From the NCBI GenBank assembly GCA_012845835.1, contig JABAKD010000016.1, forward strand, positions 19,460,696 through 19,524,695: DNA of 64,000 bases, in the 5' to 3' direction. Made by a program: the position numbers and the translations under genes. The stretch is from Undaria pinnatifida. Its lineage: Eukaryota > Sar > Phaeophyceae > Laminariales > Alariaceae. Shown here in pieces: positions 1 to 10,976 of this stretch. How positions within the stretch are numbered: the stretch's first letter is position 1; every line of letters begins with the position of its first letter. Under the pieces are notes generated by a model that had not been told where the DNA came from, did no database searches, and saw only the letters and a list, made by a program, of their open reading frames with translations.

Positions 1-234
1 CGGTTGTCGAGCGGCATTGGTGGTATCCATGGCGGTAGCGGCGGTGATGGTTTTATCGGCGGTGGCAGTGGAGGTAGCGGCGGCGGCGTCTCTCCCAGCG
101 GGAAGGTGACCGAATCACCATGGACTCGGGGGTCGATTTCGCCAACGAGGAGGGGGCAGATTTCACCGGGGCGGCGACGGTACGGTTCGTCGTCATCAGG
201 CCGACGGCGCGACGAGGTGGGTCTGCTGATGAGA
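1..234 (+). CDS. Probable upstream exon of the TBC gene (3' part)
   Basis: The frame is open from the window edge and encodes a Gly/Ser- and Arg-rich stretch (SPTRRGQISPGRRR). Donor-like sites occur after 216 (GTGGGT) and after 234 (GTACGT). Either gives a phase-0 junction with an acceptor ending at 711, which follows about 100 bases of pyrimidine-rich sequence. The reading frame beyond reaches a stop at 370-372, so an intron is needed to connect it. The exact donor is not settled. Confidence 0.4.
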
Positions 235-3200
235 GTACGTATCGCACGTGATTACGCCCATGCGCGCACACTCGTACGTAGCGTCGCGCATGTTTCGGTC
301 CAGGCCCCACCTGCCCAGTCCGGTCCACCTAGCTGGAGCTGCACTGCGCGCACTTTTTTTTTTGTCTTTTAGTTGTTGTGCGCCGCTAGTTACAGTCGAA
401 GGTGCTTCTACCTCCCGTTAGTGGTCGCCATCGTTACCAGTGTCGTAATCGTACACGATATATCCAGGCAGCGTCTTCCGGACTTGCCGTCCCTCCGTAT
501 CAGACGAAGCGGTGGGCCTGACCGACGTGCCGCCCTTCGCGCAGCCCGACTGACGCCCTCCTTTCCCTCTCGTTCCTTTGTCGCTGCGTTTTCCTCCCCC
601 TCCTTCTCCTCCTCCCGCTGCCCCCCCCCCACGACCCATTCCCCTTCCTCTTCCTCCGCCTGTCCCCTCGCTCTCCTCCTCCACCCTCTCCTCCCGTTAT
701 CCCCCGCACAGACAACACCGTCGCTATCCCCCACAGGGCCGTCGGTAAACTCTCGCGGGAGGGGGTTCGCCGCCCTCCAAGCCGCGCGAAGGATCCACCA
801 CTCGGCTTCGCCCGCGACCAAGGGGCAGCCACCAGAGGGGGTTAGGACCGCCGCTTGGAGCCTCGGAAAAACATCGCTTGCCGGCGGCGGCCGTTCGTTG
901 TCGTCGCTAACGTCGGCGGAGGCGGAGGCGGCGTCGGTGGGATTATCGGCGGCTGGCGACGAGCTTGTCGGGAGTGGTGGTGGTGGGGGTGGGGGTGGGC
1001 CGAGCAGCGGTGTGAAGGATAGCTACAACGGTGCCGGCCGCCACCGCCGCCGCTCTAGTGAAGGAGTACAAAGAGGGGGAGGCGGTGGTGGCTCTGCAGG
1101 TGCCGATGTCAGAACCGGCAACATCATCAACAATGGCAACAGCAACGGTAGCGGTAACGTCGGTGGCGGCGGCAGCGGCGGATGTAGCGGAAGCGAGACT
1201 GAGGCGTGCGCGACGGTGGCTCGCGAGCTGCCGGCATTCCTAGCGGAGGTGGTGAGTCTCTCGGGGAGCCTGCGGGCGTTGGCGGCGTGCCGGACGGTGC
1301 ACCGGACCTGGTGGAAGGCCCTCGGCGGGGACCGTGGCAAGGCACTGTTCGGCAGCATCGTGCGCAACTCGGGCGTGCCCCCTACCCTCCGGCCGGCGGT
1401 GTGGCAGATGTTGGTTTTGAGAACGGCCAAGGCGGGCGCAGGTGTCCGCGGCGGCGGTGGCGGCGGCGGCGGCGGTGAGTGCGAGGTTGTGGCGGTGCAT
1501 TGGTAGATCGTATATTTTTTGTGTGTGCTTTTGTAGGAGACGCCATTTGTTGGTATTTGTTTAGCCGTGTTCGCTGTCTCGAGCTTCGAAGTATACGCGT
1601 ATCAATCTGCCGTTTATTTTTGTCCAAACATGCCCCCCCCCCCCCCACCCCCTCCCCCGCCGCCGCCGCCGCCATGAATATTGAGTACATCCCCCCCCGC
1701 CGGCGCCACCGTGCGTGCGAGTGTGCTCGTTCATTCGTTCCTGCAACCCAAACTTCCCATTTTTTTTCTGTCACCTGTTGATGAACTTACGCGTGGCACA
1801 GATACAAATGGTTTGGCGTCCGCCAAAGCTGTCCCCTGGACAACAGCAACACCATTATCGGGAGGAGGAGGAGCAACAGCAGCAGCGGGAGGAACTTCCG
1901 CAGCTTGTTCCTCGTCTTCTTCTTCCCCCTCCTCCGCCGCACTCTTCTCTTCTCGGTCGTTTTCCCACCTTATCGGCGTTGGCAAGGCCGGGCCCCACGC
2001 CGCCCTTATCATGCGCGACGTCCCCCGCGCCTTCGGAAACATCGCGCCGCACAAGCGCAGAGAGCTCGTCGAGAAAAAAACCGCTAATGCTAATGCTAAC
2101 ACTGATGCTAACGGCAGCGCTCCCAGTCCGACCGGTCGAGAGCGCCCGATTCGGGGGTCGCCGACTAAGTCTAGGAGGAGGGTGACGATGGGCGGTAGTA
2201 GTGATCGCGGTGACGGTGGTGGCGGTGGCGGTGGTGGTGGCGGCGGTGGTGAAGGGTTCTTTGAAGGCGGAGTGGAGGCGTTATCGAACCTGCTCAGCGG
2301 ATGGAAGCCGGGGCAGAGCGACTCCTCGTCCCTCGCGCGGACGACGTCGCCGCGATCGCAGCAGCAGCGCTCACGAGATCGGAAAGGGTCGTCGCCTTCC
2401 AACCACCGCCGCCGATCTTCGACGGCCTCGAGCACGGGGTGGGCAGGAAAAAGCGATGGCCCGTTCAGCTGGCTCAACCCTATCGTGGTTAGCCCGGGCG
2501 CGAACTCTCCGCCGCGGGGTGGGAGCGTGAGCCCGCCGCGAACCGCCCGCGTTGGCGGCGGCGACGGGGGTGGTGGTGGCGATGGCGGTGACATCAGCAG
2601 CGGCGACAGATTTTCCCTTGCGAGTCTCCCGATGTCCCCGCTTGGAGGCGGTGGCGGTGGCGGTGCCCGCAGCCCACGTCGCGGCTCGCCAGTGAATAGG
2701 CGGTTAGCTTTCGGCGGCGGCGGCCGCGGGGGTCACAACGGTCCCGCCTGCCGCCGCGGCGGGGACGGAGGGCTTTCGCCGGGCAGTTTGTCGCCGTGGG
2801 GCCTGACACCAACTGGCTCGTCGCCGGCGGATGGGTTTGGACGGCAGGCGGAGGCGGCGGCGGCGGGGGGTGGGGGCGGGCGGTGGAAGCGGGATGATAT
2901 GGGCGCGGATGGAAAGGTTCGGGCGGGGTGGTCGCCCGTTGGGGGGCCCAAGGTCTCTCCAGCTGGGCCGCCCGCGTCTAAGAGGGTGGCGGAGGGGGTG
3001 GGGGAGGCGGCGGCGACGGGAGCAGAAGAGGGACGAGGAGAGGAAAGGAAGAGGAAAATATGGTGTGATGAAGATTGGCTGGTGGAGGCCGAGGCCGCGT
3101 GGACCGCTGTTCCTGTGGAGTCGAAGAGGCAATGTCTCGGGAACGTTTTGCTTGCCATCGCTGCCCGCTTCCCGGACGTGGGGTATTGCCAGGTAGGTCG

Positions 3201-6200
3201 GTTGGTTGGTCAGTTGGTTGGTTGATTGATTGACCGGTCGGCAGGCTGGTTGGCCGGTCGGTTGGTTGGTAGGTTGGTCCGTTTGGTTGGTCCGTTTGGT
3301 TGGTCGGTTGATCGGTAGGTTGATTGGTTGGTCGGTTCGTTGGTCGGTCGGTGGGTTGTCCAGGTCAACCGCGTCGTTCGCGGGCACTTGCGCGTGTTTT
3401 GTCATACGTTACATCCTATGGAAATCGAATAGAATCGACGGAGGTGCGGAGTGGCTTGTATGCTGTCGAGTGCAATCGAATCGAATGGAAGGGGAGCTGG
3501 AGTGGAGTAAAGTGAGCGAATGTTGCTTTAGCTTCGTCACCCGTTGGTCATCAAGAGCAAGAAGACGTTCGCGCCGTGCGCCAAGGCGTTGTGCATAATA
3601 TTAGGTACAGAAAAACGTCATACGCATTCTCGGTTTGGGTCGCGAGGCGTGTGGAGGCACCCCTCCGCCCCCCACCCCCCCCCACCGACCAACCCACCCA
3701 CCTACCCACCCACCAATCAACTACGGGCGCAACCTATGTCTTAACCTCCCCCCTCACCCGCCTCCTCCCCGCTTTGCTCGCCTGCTTATCTCTCTTACCG
3801 TGATGGTGTCGTGTGTCTGTGCAACTACAGGGCATGGACCGGCTTCTGACCATGCTGATGATGTTTTACTTCATCTCGCCCGAGGACACGGCCACCACAG
3901 TTGCTGCTGCCGCCGCCGCCTCTAACGCTAATGCTAAGGCTAATGGTAGTGGTGTTGCTGCTACTAATGCTCATGCTGCTGCTTATGCTAATGCTATCGC
4001 TAGTGCTAATGCTGCCGGTGGTAAAAATGGTAATGTTGCTGCTGCTGCTGCTGCATCCCTGGCGTCGCCGCCACCACCACCACCACCGGTATCGCCGTCG
4101 CCGCAGTCGCCCGCACAATCTTCCGCGCGGTCGCCAACACGACCACCTCCTCTTACGTCGCCCTCTCTGCGGTCACCGCTACCGTCTTACGGATCGCCAA
4201 GGCGGTCACCCAAGGGTTCACCGAAGCGTTCATCGAAAAATCTGTCGCCGAAGTGGTCACCGAAGATTTCGCCGAAGCTGTCGCCGAGGCTGTCGGCCTA
4301 CGTCGGTGCTGCCGGCAACAGGCACTCGTCCGATGGGCGCGCAGGACCGGGGTGGGGGGGGGCGGGGGAAGAGGGAAAAGTGAGCGGGGGTGGCGGCGGT
4401 GGTGGTGGTGGTGGGGGGGGGGGTAGAGGCGGCGCGACTAGGCGACGTTGGAGCGCTAGTGGAAGCCCGCGGGCGAAGTCTTTTTCTGTTGACACCACTG
4501 CGGATGCAACTGGTGGTGGTGGGGATGGGAAGTCTTCGAAGGATCCCCGGTCCCCCTCGCTGCATGCCCGCTCGGCGTCCGCGCCTTCGCAGGCGTCTCC
4601 GTCGTCGCAGAAAGAGGTATTGCTCGGAGAGCGGGTCTACACGGTGTTCGCCGGACTGTTCGAGGGGTTTCGACTGCATGATCTGTACCTGCCGGAGAGG
4701 GGAGGCGTTCTCGTCTGCACCGAGGTACGGGGGGAAGGGAGTTGTATACCGGGCGTCACGGCGGTTGTTACGGGTTGCGGCCCATTTTTTGTTTTTGTAT
4801 GTTTTCTCTCTGTAAAATGATTGATATTTGTTCTACGCCACAGCAACCCCTCACTTTATGAATCTTCACCCCGATAATCTTCACAGGCGATGGGGGCTCA
4901 GTCAAGGTTGTAGCCAGTCGCCCAGGTGGTGTAGTGGTTAACCTCGAAAACTACAAATATTGGAGTCAGAGGCTAAATATCTTGGTTTTGGAGATTTTTG
5001 GTCTCTAGAGACACCCTCTGCCGAGAGCACCTTATAGCGTGGGTAAGCTCACTTCGTCGCGAGTCGACGAGGGAAGAAAGTGGTAAATGGTTCTCGCGAT
5101 AAAACCGAAGGCGCGTACCGTAGTGGGGAGGGGGAAGAAGAGCTTGCTTAGTGACCACGGGTCTGAGTCACGTCTAGCGAGGGAGAAGGAGGAAGAAAAT
5201 GTGCGAAGATAATAAATTGGACGAGCATGAAACAGCTTTTACAGTAGTTTGTATTTGGTTCCGTACACGTGCTTCGTTTGTGCCTGTATAGTCGCCCTTT
5301 TTTTTTACGGCGCATGGTCGTTTTTTCCCTGCCTGTATCTCTTTGGTTGAGTACGCATGCTCCATGTGTGTTCCAATTTTCACACGGCTTGCGGTGGCGG
5401 ATGGGTGCTTTTGAGCTGTCTTTTGTGTCTAATTGGTTAAAAAATCGCGTGCTCTATGCGCTTATTTTCCACACGCCATGTTACGGCTTTTGACATTTGC
5501 ACCTCTTTTGCCTTTCGTTGATCGGATCCAGGTTCTCCACATGCTCGTCAGGGGCCGAATGCCGGAGCTGATGAACCATTTCGACGACATGGATTTTTCC
5601 GTTGACATGGTGAGTAGGCGGCGTTTTTCTTGTGGGGATGGGGGTGCAACTACCGGTATGTCGGTTGACGGTCTACTTTTGGCCCGCCGAGGCCTCCTCC
5701 TCCTTATAATTTATAGTGTTAGGTAGGAGAATTCCTTGGGAGCTGTCCGTTAAGGGACAAGGGTGCCATCGACCGCCATCTTTGGGTGGAGGTGGTGATT
5801 TGGGGGGGGGGGGGGGGGGTCGGAAGGGGTTTTTGTGGTTGTGCTGTTGCTAATTTTGCTTGTGTGCCTCCTTTGTTATGCTTTCCACGTTTACTTTTTT
5901 TTAATAATTTCCTGTCATGTCGCTCTCATTGTCTTTCTTGCTCTGTCTCGTATCGCTTGTTGTTTATCTTCTCCCTCTCTTTCGTTTGTCTCGCCTCCCC
6001 CCCCCCCCTTCCCCTACCACACCCTCTTTGTGAACCCCACCCTGTCTCTTTTGGTATCGGTACCTACCTCCGTGGCGGTCGTTGACGTGACGCGAAAAGG
6101 TGGCCATGGGTTGGTTCCAGACCCTCTTCGTTTACCTTCACGCCATGCCGCGCGCCACGGTGCGGCGGATCTGGGACTGGTGGCTCTCCGCCGGAGATTT

Positions 6201-9200
6201 CGAGGCAAGTCTGACTCTGTTGGCGTTACGCTTGCTGTCGGTGATTGCTTTTGCTTTCCAGCTCAACTCGTGTGTAGGAGGTTTTACCCTCAGCGCCCTT
6301 CTGGGCAAGCCATGCTCACACGTGTCCACACGTGCACGACACCTGACTAGTGTTCGGTTTTCTTTCCTTTATTCCGTAAGGTCAAACGGCCTAGTTTCTG
6401 GTCAGCAGAGTTGAGGTTTTTTCGAGAATGATTTCCAGATCTCTCATGTTGTAAAAAAAAATGCCTGTTTGGCCCAATTGCCTCTCCGATTGGAGAATCT
6501 GTTCCCTTGGCACTCTCTCGAATGCTGGTCCCACTGTCCCCCCTCCCCGTTCTCCCCCCACCCGGTACTCGTAGCATTAATTGATTCGAATCTGCCATCC
6601 GGTATGCAATAAAGTGCGCATAAGTTGCGGAAGTCCGCCTCACAAGTGGTTCTTAGTAGGATGCAGCTCACCCTTCGTGTGACTCGCCGAATACCTCACG
6701 GCGCTTCGCGCTTGGTGCACGTGATGTCTGCCTCGTCGGTGAAAACCCGGACATGCTCAGCCCCTGGCATTGCAGGGATGCGAGGGTCAATGGTATTCAA
6801 GACTACGGCTATGCATGAAATGAATACGATCCCCCCCCCCCCCCCCCCGTATTTGCCTTCGTAGTTATCGCCAGAAAGGTTCAGCATTCCCACTGCTCAT
6901 CGATTTTTCATCTTTTTTTTTTTGCCAACTCTCGATCTCGCACTTTTGGGAAACATACATAAACACCTACGGGGGGGTTAGGCTACCACCCTCCTGCTGG
7001 CGGACGTTCAGGGAATCGAATCAGTACGTTTTAGCACCTCACTCGTCTGCCTGGTTTCATTTGCCATGGATATCTTGTCTCTGTCTCGTGATTGGTGACC
7101 CTGCACTTAGATCGCCCCCTTTTTGTGTGTCGTTTCTGGGTGTATGTAAATATCAGTTTTGAACATGTTTGGTGTGTGCTTTGCTTCTTTGTGGTTCTTG
7201 TTTGATTTTTTCCGCTTTTTTTGTTTTTGTTTGCCGAGCAGGTCTTCTTCCGAGTTGCGATGGCGCTGTTGGACCTGAGTAAAGAGCACCTCATGATGCT
7301 GGACTTCGACGGCACCATTGGGTGAGCAGGACATGGTGTGGTGCGGACACCCGTAGCGGCCACGGCTACGACACAGCAGTGTCAGTGACAGTGATGTAGC
7401 AGCGGCAGCGACGCGCAGTGGTGCCAGCAGTGCGTAGCGTTGTAGCAACCGCGACCATGTAGCCATCGCAGCTATTGACACATATCGGTGTAAGCGACAG
7501 TGGTGTTCCCCGTAGCAAGTTTGCAAAGCGATCTCGGTTTCCGTTTCTTCGCCGGATTTCTGGTCGCCGCGATTTCCGTCGCCGCTAACTGTATTTGCCC
7601 TTTTGATACTTGTGTACATGCCATTGTATCTATGGCACACGCTATGTTTCACGTACAGTTACGTAACTTGTCACCTGATGAGTCATCCCACGGAAGGGTG
7701 TACGCTTTTTGGGCGAAACGTTTCTGACCGATTCGACCGGTTGAGCTCCTCAGCCGTGGGGCTATCGGTTACCATGATGATTTTTCGAGTGCACTTATTT
7801 TTGGACTATGAAAGCGCATAGAAAGTTAGTCGGTTTGGCCGATGAACGTCTTCGAAGCCATATTTCGGACGAGATATTGAGCTCCTCATGTAGGAGCTCA
7901 GAAACTTTTTAGAATCTGCTGCACTCCTAGCGTGGCGCGGCGCAATCACCGTCTCGGTCGGCGCTAACTTAACCAGGTGCTTCAAGAACGTCCTGAATCC
8001 TAGTAGGCGCTTTAAAGCTTGTATACACGCCATTCTCTACAACAGAACCCCATATCGTGTGGCAAACTTGTGTAATTTTTTACCTTATTATGGCTTGATC
8101 TTGTTTTTTTTCGGTCGGCACTGACTGAGTAGGTATTTCAACAAACCTTCGTGCCGTAGGCCAAAGATTTTGAGACTCGTGTTACATGCAACTATCTCTA
8201 CAACAAAACCCAACAACGTCGCGTAAACTTGTATGACCTCTCACTTTTTTGGCGCGATTTTTTTTTTCTATCTCGGTCGGGGCTGACTTGATCAGGTACT
8301 TCAACAACTTCCCGAATCCGCGAGTGCTCACTCCCGAGGTACTCATTCCGGCGGCCGCTGCGGTGAAGGTGGAAGATGGAGAGCTCATGTACCTTGAGCT
8401 GCAGGTGACCAAATTATAAGTTTTGAAGATATTTGGGGGGAGGGAGGGAGAGGGGGGCGGGGGGCGGCCTTGATATGTGTGGGCCAATCGATTGACTGGT
8501 TAGGATTGGTCGGGTGGTTGACTACAATAGCCGATGTGGAGGATGGAGAGTTCGTGTATCTCGAATTGCTGGTGACGACACGGTTGATAAGGGCTGAAGG
8601 GGGGGGGCGTCGGCAACGTTTGATTGGTCTCGGCCAATTGAAATGCGGGTTGAAACGATTGGTCTAGGCGTGGGTTGGATGGTTGAGGGGATTGGTCGTT
8701 TGGTTGACTAGTTGGCGGGTTGGTCAACTGGTTAGATGTTTAGTCGCTTGGTTGCCTGGTTGGTTTGATGGGGTTGGTTGAGAAGGTTGGCGACCAACCG
8801 ATTGATTGCATTTGAGATGGTTGGCCGCGACCAATCGCTTGATGCATTTGCGGTGGTAAGGTGTTTTCGTTTTCCAATCGCTGTTGGATTGCTTGGTTGC
8901 CCCGTTGGTTTGAGGGGGTTGGTTGGGATGTTTGGCGGCCAGTCGGAAATTGGTTGTGGTGATAGGGTGTTTGTGTTTTCCAATCTGTTGGGTTGAAAAT
9001 ATATAAAAATGGTTTTGAAGCCGCAGGTTGTCATAATAACCCAAAGCCAACCAACCCACGAAAAATTGGGTTGAACTACAATAAACATCGTAGAAAAGCG
9101 TCTTTCTAAAAAAAAAAAAACGATTTTTTTTTTCGTGGGCTTGGATTGTTGACATCGACGGTTTCAATATATTTCCATACCATGATTATATGTTTTCCTA

Positions 9201-10976
9201 CCAACTCCCAGCCAGTCAAATTTGGTTCTGGTAGCTCGCGAACACCGTGGTAGCTAAGGCTGCGCGTTGGCTAGGTTTTGATGGTAACATTACCGGTGTC
9301 GCTTATCCGAAACTACGATTGACGCTCACTGCGTACGAGACGAAAGAGGAATAGCCCAAAGTTCTTGTTGATTACGTTGGGGTTAAGGGTCGGGGTTTAG
9401 TTGTGTTCGTATCATATGGAGTGGCCCTTAACCCCTTTCAAGCTCCTACAGCTATCCTAGTCAAAATCTAGGAGTTTTGTCCTCATATCGGGGGTGGAGT
9501 CATGCCACGGTAGGTGTGTGGGCTCGGTGTTCATCCTTGGCCGTAGTCGTATGACCATATGGTATAGCCCCTCGCATCCCTACTATGCCGGGACGGAGCA
9601 TGTAGGGCTTTCACCGGCCAGGCAGACATTGCTCGCACCAAGCGCGGAGCGCCTTGGGGTGTTCGGCGAGTCTGAGCTGCATCCTTCCAAGAACCGCTTG
9701 TGAGACGGATGCATATGAATGACGGCTTCGATGAGTTTGTTAATTTATTTTCCGGTATGGCCACTTCCAGAGACAGCAATGGGAGTAGTATGTAACTGCC
9801 TCGTCGGTGCCTTTTCATAAAGACTACGTGCTATGTACGATCATTCCCCTTGTGCGGAGTAAAAGCTCCCCACCCCGCACAAATGATCTAAGTCGAGCGC
9901 CAGCTGTGATCGACCGCCAATAAAGACAAGGAAAAAAACTGCACCCTGGTGGTCTAGCTCATGTGGTGAGCGGCATGTTTTACAGTGTCGGTGCCAACCG
10001 ACGCGAACCCCACCTATATTATTAAAGTAAAAGTGCACTCCAGCTGTGGGATCGGAGATTTTGTCGAAACTCATCTTTGCAAGCTGTGTGTGATACTCCG
10101 ATCGCGCGTATTACGGGTTGTGTCTCCTCATTAAGAATATAGGTCGGCGACATCCCTTGGAACTACAGAAGTGTAGCTTGTACCAGGGTCATTCCAACCT
10201 ACATATACTATAGACCAGGGGGGGGTTGCACTATGTTTAGGCCAAACGCCTCTGCCCGGTGGAGCTCCTGAAATGTGGAACTCTCTAATAGCTTAATAGT
10301 TTAGGAGTAGTTGGCGTTTTAGGACTAGCGCATTGAAATGCTGGTCGGGTCGGTTCGCGCGAATGAATGCCTTCGACATCATTTCTTCGGGTGAGATATT
10401 GAGTCCCTCATGATAGGAGCTTGATTTTTTTTGGAATCCTCTGCACCCCTAAAGTGGGATGAGTCGGTTTAACTACAGTGTCGAAAAAGTGGCAAGGTGG
10501 CCGCGGACTTGCCGGCCAGTCGTTTTTTATACCAGGCAGTTGTTAGCTGGCTTATTGCGGCTGAGCAAGTGTTTGAATTGTTTGGTCTCGGTCTATCGCA
10601 GTAGGAGCGGCTCGCGCTGTATGAAACCCACGTGGGAGTGTAGTGAGCTTGAATTATACTTTTCCCCACCCCGAAGAGGATAAAACGAAAACGAAAAAAT
10701 ATTAATTGAGATGGCCGGTCGTCCAACGATAGGTTGAGTGAGATCGTGTAGTGTTGTGTGTTTACATTTCTGCCTTGTGTTCATCTGCATGCCTTCTGTT
10801 TTGCCTGTGGGGCTATTTTTGTGTGGGTTCGTGTTTGGGCTCCACATTCACCCCCACCCCCCCCACCCCCTTGCCTCTGCTTTTGTGGAATCCTCTCTTA
10901 TTGGATGCAGGTCCGGCGACGGGAAAATTTGGAGGTCCCGTCGTTGACTCAACTCATGCTGCGCCCGGCGCTGTGA
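1..10976 (+). CDS. TBC-domain Rab GTPase-activating protein, 5' end outside the window
   Basis: TBC proteins speed GTP hydrolysis by Rab GTPases and so control membrane traffic. Exons read here are 712-1474, 1802-3192, 3831-4724, 5532-5609, 6100-6204, 7242-7321, 8296-8404 and 10911-10976; their 3486 bases join without phase conflict into 1161 residues plus TGA. Counted from base 712, the TBC signatures are GVPPTLRPAVWQM (about residue 220), IMRDVPR with the arginine finger (residue 330) and YCQGM with the glutamine finger (residue 718). The C-terminal half of the domain follows as RIWDWW and FFRVAMALLDL. The two fingers are normally about 35-40 residues apart; here about 350 extra Gly/Ser/Pro-rich residues lie between them, and another such block follows YCQGM. 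Both catalytic residues are kept, so GAP activity is plausible. No ATG opens the 712-1474 frame, so the start lies upstream. The Rab target cannot be read from the sequence. Confidence 0.85.
712..1474 (+). CDS. TBC gene exon with the N-terminal TBC motif
   Basis: Low-complexity Ser/Gly-rich sequence leads into a folded-looking segment ending at GVPPTLRPAVWQM, the first TBC signature. The donor is GTGAGT at 1475. One base is left over, which matches the acceptor at 1801 and rebuilds an Asp codon. The 5' boundary at 712 is inferred from a CAG after a pyrimidine tract; CAG at 736 is a weaker choice because its phase does not match the upstream donors. Confidence 0.7.
1802..3192 (+). CDS. TBC gene exon with the arginine finger and a giant insert
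   Basis: Opens after CAG at 1799-1801. It encodes IMRDVPRAFG, the second TBC signature, with the catalytic arginine codon at 2026-2028. About 340 residues of Gly/Ser/Arg/Pro-rich sequence follow, then an acidic-aromatic segment (WCDEDWLVEAEAAW), ending in DVGYCQ with the catalytic glutamine codon at 3190-3192 directly on the splice junction. The frame stays open for 1391 bases despite heavy repeats, which argues that the insert is coding. Confidence 0.8.
3193..3365 (+). repeat. GGTTGG-type simple repeat in a TBC intron
   Basis: Degenerate tandem GGTT/GGTTGATC-like units directly follow the donor at 3193 in an intron of 638 bases. A similar tract lies at 8490-9000 in the last intron. No coding function is expected. 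Confidence 0.7.
3831..4724 (+). CDS. TBC gene exon continuing the glutamine-finger helix
   Basis: Begins GMDRLLTMLMMFYF after the acceptor at 3828-3830, completing the YCQGM signature across the intron. It then runs through Ala/Asn-rich, poly-Pro and SPK-type repeats (SPKRSSKNLSPKWSPKISPK) and a Gly run. Structured sequence returns at VYTVFAGLFEGFRLHDLYLP near the end. The donor GTACGG at 4725 is in phase 0. The SP/SPK repeats would be targets for proline-directed kinases if expressed. Confidence 0.78.
4915..5220 (+). mobile_element. SINE family B, tRNA-like head, in a TBC intron
   Basis: A tRNA-like start (GGTGGTGTAGTGGTTAA, box A-like) is followed by a body with the landmarks GCGAGTCGACGAGGGAAG, TCTCGCGATAAAA, GTACCGTAGTG and an end near GATAATAAA. 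The same body recurs at 40250-40440 and at 41203-41371 plus 41698-41800, so this is a dispersed family and not a tRNA gene. No clear terminal target duplication was found for this copy. Confidence 0.6.
5532..5609 (+). CDS. TBC gene exon (26 codons)
   Basis: Encodes VLHMLVRGRMPELMNHFDDM, matching the helix after the active-site half of a TBC domain. It is bounded by CAG at 5529-5531 and GTGAGT at 5610, phase 0 on both sides. Confidence 0.8.
6100..6204 (+). CDS. TBC gene exon with the RIWDWW motif; GC donor
   Basis: Encodes GWFQTLFVYLHAMPRATVRR followed by IWDWWLSAGDFE, the classic third part of TBC domains. It is phase 0 on both sides. The downstream intron begins GCAAGT at 6205, a GC-AG intron, the only non-GT donor in this gene. 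Confidence 0.82.
6655..6835 (-). repeat. Dispersed repeat family D, copy 1
   Basis: Read on the minus strand it contains CTCGCATCCCTGCAATGCC, TTTTCACCGACGAGGCAGAC and GGCGAGTC blocks. The same blocks recur at 9545-9690, 30085-30215 and 58930-59035. The sequence is AT-neutral with no clear ORF. It could be a SINE or MITE core; its class is unknown. Confidence 0.6.
6860..6955 (-). mobile_element. SINE family A fragment
   Basis: This short minus-strand piece contains the GGAATGCTGAACC and CGCGAGAG-like landmarks of the family A body found whole at 41372-41697 and 60150-60468. The tRNA-like head is missing. Confidence 0.45.
7242..7321 (+). CDS. TBC gene exon (phase 0 to 2)
   Basis: Encodes VFFRVAMALLDLSKEHLMML followed by DFDGTI, the last well-conserved helix of TBC domains. 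The acceptor CAG ends at 7241 after a T-rich tract and the donor is GTGAGC at 7322. The two leftover bases (GG) are completed by the first base of the exon at 8296. Confidence 0.82.
7945..8310 (+). repeat. Degenerate tandem repeat of about 160 bp covering an exon start
   Basis: Units starting near 7951, 8111 and 8271 share TCGGTCGG, then a TGACT-like block, CAGGT and TTCAA-AAC. Each therefore carries a copy of the acceptor and first codons of the exon at 8296-8404. Only the last unit has the intact CAG acceptor and reading frame. A fourth, weaker unit may start near 7570. Confidence 0.65.
8296..8404 (+). CDS. TBC gene exon (36 codons)
   Basis: Encodes YFNNFPNPRVLTPEVLIPAA and ends VEDGELMYLELQ before the donor GTGACC at 8405. 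The first base completes a Gly codon left by the previous exon. The segment lies after the TBC core and is not diagnostic alone; phase agreement supports it. Confidence 0.7.
8490..9000 (+). repeat. GGTTGG-rich simple repeat in the last TBC intron
   Basis: Long degenerate GGTTGG/GGTTGAT units, similar to 3193-3365. No exon was found in the 2506-base intron 8405-10910; its remainder holds family C and D repeats. Confidence 0.6.
8529..8575 (+). repeat. Partial duplicate of the end of exon 8296-8404
   Basis: Encodes ADVEDGEFVYLELL followed by GTGACGA, against VKVEDGELMYLELQ and GTGACCA in the real exon 160 bases upstream. It lacks an upstream acceptor in phase, so it is probably not used. Confidence 0.55.
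9545..9690 (+). repeat. Dispersed repeat family D, copy 2
   Basis: Contains CTCGCATCCCTACTATGCC, GGGACGGAGCATGT, CAGGCAGACATT and GGCGAGTCTGAGCTGCATCC, colinear with the minus-strand copy at 6655-6835. Confidence 0.6.
10015..10200 (+). mobile_element. Family C element, single arm
   Basis: Shares GCACTCCAGCTGTG, AACTCATCTTTGCAAGCTGT, GATACTCCGATCGCGCGTAT and ATATAGGTCGGCGAC with both arms of the inverted-repeat element at 36395-36940. No inverted partner is nearby, so this looks like a solo arm or a fragment. Confidence 0.55.
10911..10976 (+). CDS. Last TBC gene exon with stop
   Basis: After the acceptor TGCAG at 10906-10910 it reads VRRRENLEVPSLTQLMLRPA then Leu and TGA at 10974-10976, phase 0. 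The choice rests on phase, a good acceptor and a compact final ORF; an alternative terminal exon in the long intron is possible. Confidence 0.55.
   Translation, partial: VRRRENLEVPSLTQLMLRPAL

Noticed and set aside
1731-2594. Minus-strand ORF of 287 residues, rich in Pro and Ser
   Set aside because: It is the antisense of the Gly/Ser-rich TBC exon and has no motifs; base composition explains it.
4921-4995. tRNA gene suggested by GGTGGTGTAGTGGTTAA
   Set aside because: No full cloverleaf or aminoacyl stem by eye, and the sequence continues into a repeated SINE body.
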